From Candidatus Moraniibacteriota bacterium (lineage in GTDB: Bacteria; Patescibacteriota; Minisyncoccia; Moranbacterales; DUUL01), in NCBI GenBank assembly GCA_018399935.1, contig JAGYNP010000059.1, positions 1-5,524 of the forward strand: DNA of 5,524 nucleotides, in the 5' to 3' direction. Under the pieces are notes generated by a model, which saw nothing but the letters and a program-made list of their open reading frames with translations, had not been told where the DNA came from and made no database searches. This document shows, piece by piece, positions 1-5,454 of the stretch. The position numbers and the translations under genes are program-made. How positions within the stretch are numbered: the stretch's first letter is position 1; each line of letters starts with the position of its first letter.

Positions 1-853
1 TTGTTTTGTATTGTTCTTCTACTGAAACATTTAAAATCCAAGATTTTGGCCAAGGCTCAGCCTGTAATTCTGAAATAATAAAATTCTTTTGTCCAGTCAC
101 TACCCTAGTTAACAAAGCTTTCAAACGAAAAAAATTCGGTCCCAGTGGATATTCAATATAACCAAACGGTGGTTTATAAATTGTTCGATATAAGGTTGAA
201 CCAAAAATATCAGCTCTTTCAGCAGCCTGCCACCAAAGACTTAATTCACCACTATCAGTTAGAATAATCTCCCTACTAGAATCAATTTTCTTGACTAAAG
301 CAATCTCTTTATCCACTAAATTTGAATCTATAGCGTTCTCAGGACAATCTCCAAAAAATTTTAAAAAAGGTTCATTCTCTACTTGCCAATGAATAATATT
401 ATCATAATTCTTATATCTTTCAATTAAAACCTCCTCAAAGGCTAACAAAGCGTTTTCTCTTTTCTCTTTATTATCCATATAAAATTCTGGAATATGGCAT
501 TCTGGCCAACGAGGAGTTTTTATTCCGAAAGCTAAAATCAAATCAACGTCTCTTTTTTGAGCTTCTTGCACTTGCCAATCAACATCTGACCAATCATAAC
601 TGCCATCTTCATTCTCAATCCTATCCCAATAAGCAGCTATTCTCATTTTATCTACTTTCAAATCATCTAAAATTTCTAAATAAGTTTCTTTCCAATTTAA
701 TCCTAACGATTCAGCATGATGATGAGCAAAAGAAACCCCAAATTCCATATTATCATTCTTAGTTTGAACTGGCCAATTAAATATAACCCAAATCAAACCT
801 AATAAAAATAAAAATTTCAATCCAATCTTTAACAATTTTTTAAGAATAAACAT
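1..853 (-). CDS. Membrane-anchored clan GH-A glycoside hydrolase (cellulase/xylanase-like), 3' end missing
   Basis: The frame is open from an ATG at 853 to the window edge, giving 284 residues with no stop, so the C-terminus lies outside. Residues 7-27 form one hydrophobic segment after a lysine-rich start (signal anchor), placing the enzyme on the outer face of the membrane. What follows reads like a TIM-barrel glycosidase: GVSFAHHHAESLGL near 39-52, RIAAYWDRIE at 71-80 followed by YDWSDVDW, then WQVENEP with N160-E161-P162, the usual acid/base site at the end of strand 4. SELQAEPW at 261-268 offers E262 as the strand-7 nucleophile. Placement in clan GH-A follows from these two glutamates; GH5, GH39, GH42 or GH10-like is not resolved, and the substrate is unknown. 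I recall similar anchored proteins from Patescibacteria. No Shine-Dalgarno site is visible before the ATG, and no convincing promoter lies close by; copy A of the structured repeat lies about 290 bases upstream. Confidence 0.85.
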   Translation of the reverse strand, partial: MFILKKLLKIGLKFLFLLGLIWVIFNWPVQTKNDNMEFGVSFAHHHAESLGLNWKETYLEILDDLKVDKMRIAAYWDRIENEDGSYDWSDVDWQVQEAQKRDVDLILAFGIKTPRWPECHIPEFYMDNKEKRENALLAFEEVLIERYKNYDNIIHWQVENEPFLKFFGDCPENAIDSNLVDKEIALVKKIDSSREIILTDSGELSLWWQAAERADIFGSTLYRTIYKPPFGYIEYPLGPNFFRLKALLTRVVTGQKNFIISELQAEPWPKSWILNVSVEEQYKT

Positions 854-1140
854 TTTTTATTTTATTATTTATAATAGATCCCACTTCTTCAATAAAACTC
901 TCTTTCTAATTCTTTTTTTATAAAAAATCTACTTTAAAAAAATCTTAGCTTTTAAAAACCCAACCCTATTTTACTCAAGACAATAATTTACAACAACTTT
1001 TTACTTATTACTTCAAACCACATCCTACTATTCTGATTCTCATCCTATTATCCCACTTACTTCAATTACCATAACAAATCTAAAGATTATTAACATACTA
1101 ATCTATAAACAATTTAGCCATTTAATAATCTATCCACACA
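854..1140. other. AT-rich intergenic stretch without a recognisable gene
   Basis: This is the left part of a 483-base gap between the permease stop and the glycosidase start. It is extremely AT-rich with many short A and T runs. I see no credible open frame, tRNA or rRNA fold, or strong terminator. TATTATAAAT-like words just upstream of the glycosidase ATG resemble a -10 box, but no well-spaced -35 accompanies them. The right part of the gap (1141-1280) holds copy A of the structured repeat. Confidence 0.6.
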
Positions 1141-1280
1141 AAAACTAATTCGTCTAATGTTATTGTTGAGAGTTTTTTATTTAATTTTTTAAATAGTATA
1201 ATGGCTTTTAGTTGATTAAATAAAATCTTTTAATTAACTAATTCAGCCAAACAAATAAGAACTGATTAAATTAAAACTCT
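1141..1280. repeat. Structured intergenic repeat, copy A
   Basis: This is the first of two related non-coding elements in the window (see 4459-4612). Read on the plus strand it holds, in order: AAAACTAATTCGTCTAATG at 1141; AGAGTTTT opening a left arm at 1170; TATAATGGC at 1197-1205; TTGATTAAATAAAATC at 1212-1227; a second AACTAATTC at 1236-1244 followed by AGCC; then a right arm starting ACAAATAAGAACTGATTAAA at 1250 and ending AAAACTCT. The arms pair through AGAGTTTT with AAAACTCT and ATTTAAT with ATTAAAT, with a small offset, so the stem is imperfect here. A small inner hairpin (TTTTA..TT against AA.TAAAA around an AATC loop, minus-strand reading) fits the middle. Function and transcribed strand are unknown: non-coding RNA, regulatory site or MITE-like repeat are all possible. 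Confidence 0.65.
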
Positions 1281-1336
1281 AGATGATTTCAATTTCAAGA
1301 AAATTTTACCACATTATTCAATTTTAAAAAATATCC

Positions 1337-2242
1337 TTAATAAATGAAAATTATTCCAATAACTACCAACAAAACTCCTATTGACTTAAAAATAACATTC
1401 TGAATTGTAATTTTTTCTTCAATTAAATTCTTAAAAAAAATAGCCAAAAGCGTTGAAATTACAAAGACAAAAGTATATTGAATTGACACCAAGGCACTAA
1501 CAATAACCACGCTACCCAAAGAAATTGAGTAATTAACTAATAAAGTTCCTATTCCAGAAATAATTTTTGCTCCGATTATGAAACCCAGATTAGCTTGATT
1601 TTCTTTTTTAGATTTTTTACTCAAACCCTTTTTGACTGCTTCCCTGAATTGGGGATAAAGCATCAAAGAAAGCGCACTCAAGAAAACTCCCACTCGACTA
1701 AAAACATAACCCGTAATAAAGTTTTGTTGACTGAAAACATCTTTCAACATCACCAAAGCCAAGGCCATTAAAAATCCAGCAGAAATAACCGTCTTGTAAG
1801 AACTGAACATCCTACCCTTATAAACTTTAACTGAAATTAAAAACCCTCCTAATATCAAAAACATAACTCCTAAAAAATCATCTTTAAAAAAAACAGCTCC
1901 CAATAAAAAATATTCCAAAAAAAAACTAGCTAAAGTTGTCACTGCTCCAAACAAAACAAAAACTCTAGAAGCACTAGATTGTTCCAGTGATTTATATAGA
2001 AAAACCAAGGCTAAAAAGAAAATCACTCCTGCCAACAAAGACTCCGCAAAAAGCCAGCCCCCAAACCATTTCAAACCAAAAGGTGCAAAAAAGGCCCCAT
2101 TCAAAGAAAGCAAACCAACATAAAAAGAATAGACCTGCCAGCTCTTTACTTTGTTGGTTAATAAAATTTTAGTAACAACCGCCTCAATGGCTAATAATAA
2201 ATAGCCCACAGTTGAAATCAATAACCAGTTTTGCATTAACAT
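1337..2242 (-). CDS. DMT-superfamily (EamA-like) permease, 10 transmembrane helices
   Basis: This 301-residue protein is almost entirely hydrophobic, with about ten predicted helices near residues 6-28, 36-56, 65-84, 92-113, 122-139, 151-167, 176-196, 218-239, 243-269 and 279-300. The length, the ten helices and the two-half layout (helices 1-5 and 6-10, with a lysine-rich loop at 201-217 between helices 7 and 8) match the drug/metabolite transporter superfamily with EamA repeats. The last helix has the typical GVLLVVIGI ending. Members move small metabolites, amino acids, sugars or nucleotide-sugars across the inner membrane; the substrate cannot be read from sequence. The start is ATG at 2242; a second ATG two codons in (2236) is equally possible, and no Shine-Dalgarno site favours either. 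It lies 235 bases downstream of the GH1 gene on the same strand, so sugar uptake is conceivable but unproven. Confidence 0.8.
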   Translation of the reverse strand: MLMQNWLLISTVGYLLLAIEAVVTKILLTNKVKSWQVYSFYVGLLSLNGAFFAPFGLKWFGGWLFAESLLAGVIFFLALVFLYKSLEQSSASRVFVLFGAVTTLASFFLEYFLLGAVFFKDDFLGVMFLILGGFLISVKVYKGRMFSSYKTVISAGFLMALALVMLKDVFSQQNFITGYVFSRVGVFLSALSLMLYPQFREAVKKGLSKKSKKENQANLGFIIGAKIISGIGTLLVNYSISLGSVVIVSALVSIQYTFVFVISTLLAIFFKNLIEEKITIQNVIFKSIGVLLVVIGIIFIY

Positions 2243-2248
2243 TAGTTA

Positions 2249-2277
2249 AAAGTTTAGAAAGTTTGAAAGTTTAGAAA
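2249..2277. repeat. Short tandem repeat upstream of the permease
   Basis: Three imperfect units of 8-9 bases (AAGTTTAGA, AAGTTTGA, AAGTTTAGA) lie head to tail within 10 bases of the permease start codon. They fill the position where a Shine-Dalgarno site would be and contain none. This looks like slippage-derived low-complexity DNA of the kind frequent in AT-rich intergenic regions. Confidence 0.6.
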
Positions 2278-2403
2278 CTCATAGAATGGAAAACCTAGAG
2301 GACTAAATTTGAAATTCTTTCATAAATCTTTCAAGCCCTATTCTCCTCAACAATCTCCCCATACTAATAATACAACTATTTCTAAGAAGAGACTCCTACC
2401 AGA

Positions 2404-2443
2404 CCTCCTCCCTTTTCCAAAGGGAGGATTGAGGAGGATTTTT
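2404..2443. repeat. Dispersed palindromic element, copy 1 (downstream of GH1)
   Basis: CCTCCCTTT at 2407-2415 pairs perfectly with AAAGGGAGG at 2419-2427 around a 3-base TCC loop. It is followed by ATTGAGGAGGATTTTT, and CCTCCT at 2404-2409 can alternatively pair with AGGAGG at 2432-2437. The pattern (AAATCCTCCTCAATCCTCCCTTT when read on the other strand, shown here only as its sense) resembles small GC-rich palindromic repeats that I recall scattered between genes of many bacterial phyla. It lies 35-75 bases past the GH1 stop. On the minus strand no T-run follows the hairpin, so it is not a standard terminator for GH1, though it could protect the mRNA 3' end. A related copy lies at 3789-3825. 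Confidence 0.65.
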
Positions 2444-2477
2444 GAAAAATAAAATTTCTTTTATGAATCTCCTAATC

Positions 2478-3680
2478 CTACAAACCATTATTCTCAATAA
2501 TCTTTTTATATTCATAATACGCCCCTCTCGGTTTTCTTTCCATCGTCTCGAAATCCACCTCACACAAACCAAATTTCGGACCATAGCCCAAATTCCACTC
2601 AAAATTATCCAGCAATGACCAATGAAAATATCCTCGCACATCCGCTCCTTGATCAATCGCTTTTTTCAAATACTCCAAATGTTCTTCAATAAAATCACCT
2701 CTATATTTGTCTTCAGAATCCGCCAAACCATTTTCAAAAATATAAATTGGCTTTTGAAATTTTTCTTTAGCTTGAATACAAATATCATAAATTCCTTGAG
2801 GATAAATGCCCCAACCAATATCCGTCCATCGATTTTTAGTAGTTTTTCTTCGAAAGGCGGGAGGAAATATTTTAGTTTCAAAAGTAGCATAATAATCTAT
2901 TCCGATAAAATCATAATAATCCTTATCACTCTTTATAAACCCCCAATTATAAAAATCTTGAAATTTTTCAATCAACTTTTTTAAAATCCTTTGACTTTCA
3001 AAAGTATTACAAAATTGAGTAATCCCCACTGATAATTCAGGTAGAAATTTTTTAATCAAGTTATAACACTTTTTGTGAGCTTCAATCATATTTTTTCTAG
3101 CCTGAAAAAAACTCCAGGGATTTATTTTACCTGGCGGAAACACTCCTACCAAATAACCTTTATTTAAAGAAATTGTTGGCTCGTTCATAGTAATAAAAAT
3201 ATCAATTTCTTCTCCTAATTCATCAACCACTTTCTGACAATACCGACCAAAAAATTCAACTGATTCTTTTTTATGCCAACCATAATTATCAACAAACCAC
3301 AAAGGCAAACCCCAATGCCAAAGAGTCACTATCCTTTTCATCCCCCTTTTTTTAATATTTTTTAAAATTTTCTTATAATGATCCAGAGCTTCTTGAGAAA
3401 ATTCTCCTTCATTTAATTCAATTCTGGACCATTCCAATGATAGCCTAAAACCACCGCAACCCAGATCCTGTGCCAATTTATGATCTTCGTCGTATCTGTT
3501 CCAGCTATCGCAAGCCTTCCCCACTTTTTCTTTAGTTTTTCCAATCTCGGCCCACCGCCACCAATTATTATTTTTAATTCCCCCTTCAACCTGAAAAGAA
3601 GAATAAGCAACACCCCAAAGAAACCCTTTTGGAAATTTATTTTTTTTTAATTCCTTCTTATTCTTAATCTTATTTTTCAT
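2478..3680 (-). CDS. Family GH1 beta-glycosidase (beta-glucosidase-like), cytoplasmic
   Basis: The enzyme is a retaining beta-glycosidase releasing terminal sugars from beta-linked oligosaccharides or glycosides. Numbering from the longest frame (TTG at 3707), the GH1 landmarks appear in order: FPKGFLWG at 25-32 with Q39-V-E-G, TLWHW at 128-132, acid/base E176 in TMNEP, DYY at 271-273, nucleophile E325 in IFENG, and WSLLDNFEWNLGY at 363-375 with the sugar-binding E370/W371. There is no signal peptide, so it acts in the cytoplasm. I prefer ATG 3680 (400 residues): the nine extra codons begin with TTG inside a low-complexity AATTAGAAATT tract and lie ahead of the conserved fold. Neither start has a Shine-Dalgarno site. 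The length is somewhat short for GH1, but the fold looks complete. D271 replaces the asparagine usual in the NYY motif. Glucosidase versus galactosidase, mannosidase or other specificity is not decidable here. Confidence 0.93.
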   Translation of the reverse strand: MKNKIKNKKELKKNKFPKGFLWGVAYSSFQVEGGIKNNNWWRWAEIGKTKEKVGKACDSWNRYDEDHKLAQDLGCGGFRLSLEWSRIELNEGEFSQEALDHYKKILKNIKKRGMKRIVTLWHWGLPLWFVDNYGWHKKESVEFFGRYCQKVVDELGEEIDIFITMNEPTISLNKGYLVGVFPPGKINPWSFFQARKNMIEAHKKCYNLIKKFLPELSVGITQFCNTFESQRILKKLIEKFQDFYNWGFIKSDKDYYDFIGIDYYATFETKIFPPAFRRKTTKNRWTDIGWGIYPQGIYDICIQAKEKFQKPIYIFENGLADSEDKYRGDFIEEHLEYLKKAIDQGADVRGYFHWSLLDNFEWNLGYGPKFGLCEVDFETMERKPRGAYYEYKKIIENNGL

Positions 3681-3705
3681 TTTCAAGTTTTTATCTTTGG
3701 ATTTC

Positions 3706-3752
3706 AATTTTTAATTTCTAATTTTTAATTTCTAAATAATTTCTAATTTTGT
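3706..3752. repeat. Low-complexity AATTTCTAATTTTTA tandem tract upstream of GH1
   Basis: Repeated words AATTTTTAATTTCT and AATTTCTAATTTT run head to tail just upstream of the GH1 gene and reach the alternative TTG start. They argue against that TTG being the genuine start. No promoter or Shine-Dalgarno site is visible inside the tract. Confidence 0.55.
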
Positions 3753-3788
3753 AAATAAATTAACCCGATAAAAACTTTAATCGACTGT

Positions 3789-3825
3789 TCCTCCCCCTTT
3801 CGCGAAGAGGGACTGAGGAAGTTTT
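3789..3825. repeat. Dispersed palindromic element, copy 2 (upstream of GH1)
   Basis: CCTCCCCCTTT, an 8-base palindrome TTCGCGAA, GAGGGACTGAGGAAG and TTTTT follow each other in the same order and orientation as the element at 2404-2443. Here the stem is CCC(T)TTCGCGAA(GA)GGG-like and less regular. It is a GC-rich island in very AT-rich DNA and is joined on its right to the hairpin at 3836-3871. Together the two copies bracket the GH1 gene. Confidence 0.6.
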
Positions 3826-3835
3826 TCGTCACCCG

Positions 3836-3871
3836 CTGGAGCAGTGCCTCTGGTCCAGTTTTTGTTTTTTT
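3836..3871 (+). terminator. GC-rich hairpin with T-tract, terminator-like on the plus strand
   Basis: CTGGA at 3836-3840 pairs with TCCAG at 3854-3858; after a G/G mismatch, CAG at 3842-3844 pairs with CTG at 3850-3852, leaving a TGCCT loop. TTTTTGTTTTTTT follows directly at 3859-3871. This is the shape of an intrinsic terminator read on the plus strand, yet no plus-strand gene precedes it. On the minus strand no T-run follows. It may be part of the neighbouring palindromic element, may block antisense transcription, or may be a terminator shape by chance. Confidence 0.4.
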
Positions 3872-3919
3872 AAAAAACTTAAAATTACCTACTTAATAGT
3901 AAATACTTACAACTTAATA

Positions 3920-4441
3920 CTATTCCCCATTAAATTCAATTACTTCATAATTATCCAAAACTTTTCCAACCGCATCTCTAATGACCTCAGCTTCTTTTTG
4001 ATTAACCTTAAAATTAGAATCTTTAACTAATTTATTTTTAACCTCATTAACCACTTTCAATTTTTCAATTTCATTTATTTGATTTGGCGATAATTTATTT
4101 AGTCTTTCTCCTAAACTATCACCTTCATAGCCAATAGCTTTTAAAATTTCATTTAACATCTGACTACATTCTAATACAGCCACTGCTAAATTATCCGAAC
4201 TACCTTTTTCAATTTGTTGATTAACTTTATTCCATCTTTTTTGAAATTTACCAATTTCTGGTTTATAATTTCCTCCTTTAAACAAAGCCGCCGTATAATC
4301 ATTCCAAATTCTAATTAAAATTCCAATTATTATTAAAACCATTACTACTAAATAAAAACCAATAAAAAATTTAAAGGCTCGAAAAAGATAAGACTGATTC
4401 AAGAATTCGTTTACTGCTTCTAGTGAATTTAAAAAATCCAT
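3920..4441 (-). CDS. Single-pass membrane protein with helical, possibly HEPN-like cytosolic domain
   Basis: The protein has 173 residues, an ATG start and no Shine-Dalgarno site. One hydrophobic helix spans about 24-46 (FKFFIGFYLVVMVLIIIGIL), followed by a positively charged stretch and an all-helical soluble domain at about 65-170. The domain pattern AVAVLECSQMLNEILKAIGYEGDSLGERLNKL at 86-117, then KVVNEVKNKLVKDSNFKVNQKEAEVIRDAVGKVLDNYEVI at 129-168, resembles HEPN/DUF4145-type helical bundles. These often carry an R-N-x(4)-H RNase motif; here the corresponding stretch is KNKLVKD (135-141), so the arginine and histidine are absent and nuclease activity is unlikely. I recall similar anchored proteins in Patescibacteria, but the function is unknown. 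It lies just downstream of copy B of the structured repeat and 271 bases from the terminated upstream gene, so it probably has its own promoter. Confidence 0.75.
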   Translation of the reverse strand: MDFLNSLEAVNEFLNQSYLFRAFKFFIGFYLVVMVLIIIGILIRIWNDYTAALFKGGNYKPEIGKFQKRWNKVNQQIEKGSSDNLAVAVLECSQMLNEILKAIGYEGDSLGERLNKLSPNQINEIEKLKVVNEVKNKLVKDSNFKVNQKEAEVIRDAVGKVLDNYEVIEFNGE

Positions 4442-4458
4442 TTATTTTTATTTAAAAT

Positions 4459-4612
4459 AAAACTAACTCGTCTGATATTATTACTGAAAACCTTTTTTTA
4501 AGACTCTAATCAGTTGTTGTTTGTGTAATATAATGGCCTTTTATTGATTAAATAAAAATCCTTAAAAAACTAATTCAGCAGAACAAACAACAACTGATTA
4601 GAGCAAAATCTT
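4459..4612. repeat. Structured intergenic repeat, copy B, with perfect 21-bp inverted repeat
   Basis: This is the second copy of the element at 1141-1280. Plus-strand order: AAAACTAACTCGTCTGAT at 4459; left arm 4504-4524; TATAATGGCC at 4529-4538; TTGATTAAATAAAAATCC at 4544-4561; AACTAATTCAGC at 4568-4579; right arm 4583-4603. The two arms are perfect reverse complements over 21 bases, enclosing 58 bases. Inside, GG..TTTTATT and AATAAAA..CC (minus-strand reading) form a smaller hairpin with a TAATC loop. It sits between the terminator at 4661-4702 and the start codon at 4441, the place where the promoter or leader of the membrane-protein gene should be. No T-run follows the big stem in either direction, so a terminator is unlikely. 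Role unknown: non-coding RNA, leader structure or small mobile repeat. Confidence 0.7.
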
Positions 4613-4660
4613 AAACAAGCTCAACTACTTTTTAATTCTAACATAAAAAATCTTTTTTAG

Positions 4661-4702
4661 AAAATAAAAAACCTTTTGAATACTATTAAGTATCAAAAGG
4701 TT
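4661..4702 (-). terminator. Intrinsic terminator of the 204-residue orphan gene
   Basis: Read on the minus strand, an arm at 4702-4689 pairs with 4684-4670 around a 4-base TAAT loop with one bulged base. The outer part AACCTTTTG/CAAAAGGTT is perfect, followed by TTTTATTTT at 4669-4661. It starts 10 bases past the TAA stop of the gene at 4713-5327. On the plus strand the T-run is missing, so it works in one direction and separates this gene from the next one. Confidence 0.85.
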
Positions 4703-4712
4703 CTTATTCAAA

Positions 4713-5327
4713 TTAAAATTTCTCCTTAAATTCTTTCAAAGCTTTAAAAGGACCTTGACCTTTATCAACTATAAAATAATTTATATTTTTATAACTAATA
4801 CAAAAAAAGACTTTTCCATCTTGATAAGACCAGCATCTACCAATCCGATAATCACCTTTTCTGAAGTTTTTACACATCGGATCAATTAAAAAACATTCTC
4901 CTTTAAAATTTTTAATAAAAAACAACTCCCCACCTAAATTACTATTTCGTTCAATTTTTTCCCAAGCTTGTTTTAAACTCTTAAACTTACCAAAATTAAC
5001 TCCCTTAATCGACCAACTAAACGCTTCTTTTTTTTCATTTTTAAAAAGATGAATACCTCGAAATTTACGAAGAACCTCCTCAGATTCACCCTCAAGAACA
5101 AATTTCTTTCCAAGTCTTTTTTTTAATATTGAATTTAAATAGAAAACTGTTAACTCTTCGACACTTTTATTTTTAGAAACAACACTAAATAAAATATCCA
5201 TATCAATCAAAAATATTTGATAAAGATGAAGAAGTTTAATAGTTTGAATAATTGAAGATTTTTTAAAAAAATCATTTTTAGTAAATTCTCTTTTTTTAAA
5301 TTTACCTAAACCAATCAATTCTCCCAC
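4713..5327 (-). CDS. Hypothetical lysine-rich protein, 204 residues, self-contained transcription unit
   Basis: I do not recognise this family. The start is GTG at 5327, supported by AAGGAG six bases upstream, the only clear Shine-Dalgarno site in the window. The protein is soluble, with no signal peptide or clear membrane helix; residues 28-50 are moderately hydrophobic (IIQTIKLLHLYQIFLIDMDILFSVV). Residues 55-90 look helical and basic. From about 102 the pattern turns to short alternating strands: AFSWSIKGVNFGKFKSLKQAW, GGELFFIKNFKGECFLIDP, YRIGRCWSYQDGKVFFCISY and NINYFIVDKGQGPF, suggesting a beta-rich C-terminal half. Three cysteines (C145, C152, C165) plus C176 are present without a clear metal-binding spacing. 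Its own promoter and terminator mark it as monocistronic. No function is proposed. Confidence 0.75.
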   Translation of the reverse strand: MGELIGLGKFKKREFTKNDFFKKSSIIQTIKLLHLYQIFLIDMDILFSVVSKNKSVEELTVFYLNSILKKRLGKKFVLEGESEEVLRKFRGIHLFKNEKKEAFSWSIKGVNFGKFKSLKQAWEKIERNSNLGGELFFIKNFKGECFLIDPMCKNFRKGDYRIGRCWSYQDGKVFFCISYKNINYFIVDKGQGPFKALKEFKEKF

Positions 5328-5333
5328 TTTATT

Positions 5334-5339
5334 CTCCTT
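5334..5339 (-). promoter_or_regulatory. Shine-Dalgarno site deciding a GTG start
   Basis: AAGGAG on the minus strand lies six bases (AATAAA) ahead of the GTG at 5327. It fixes the start of the orphan gene and contrasts with the other starts in the window, none of which has a comparable site. Confidence 0.85.
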
Positions 5340-5425
5340 TTTTAAAATTTTAATTATTATATTAAAGAACTTTTTAAAATACTAATTTGTTATAAAATCT
5401 AGTTATTTTAAATTTAATTTCGGTT

Positions 5426-5454
5426 ATTATAAAACATTTTATTCTTTTTGTTAA
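5426..5454 (-). promoter_or_regulatory. Sigma70-type promoter of the orphan gene
   Basis: On the minus strand TTAACA (5454-5449, one change from TTGACA) and TATAAT (5431-5426) are separated by exactly 17 bases. Transcription would start near 5419, leaving a leader of about 90 AT-rich bases before the GTG at 5327. No conserved riboswitch-like structure is evident in that leader. AT-rich DNA yields chance -10 boxes, but the pairing of both boxes at ideal spacing in front of a gene with a good ribosome site is convincing. Confidence 0.7.

Noticed and set aside
854..900. Promoter for the partial glycosidase from the TATTATAAAT word
   Set aside because: No -35 box lies at 16-18 bases and such words are common in this AT-rich gap.
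1141..1280. Copy A as a terminator of the permease gene or as a tRNA/CRISPR unit
   Set aside because: No T-run follows the stem, no cloverleaf can be drawn, and there are only two distant diverged copies instead of regularly spaced identical repeats.
1987..2172. Plus-strand 61-codon open frame inside the permease gene
   Set aside because: It lies entirely antisense to a clear 10-helix permease and its lysine-, proline- and serine-rich product shows no family features; it is a shadow.
2396..2656. Minus-strand 86-codon frame overlapping the GH1 3' end
   Set aside because: It is out of frame with GH1 and runs through the palindromic element; GH1 remains intact through WSLLDNFEW to its own stop, so this is not a frameshifted continuation.
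2622..2984. Plus-strand 120-codon open frame antisense to GH1
   Set aside because: The opposite strand holds conserved GH1 motifs over the same bases; the frame is an AT-rich shadow.
3890..3924. Inverted repeat AATAGTA / TACTATT around the stop of the membrane-protein gene
   Set aside because: It has only 7 paired bases with a long loop and no adjacent T-run on the minus strand; too weak to call a terminator.
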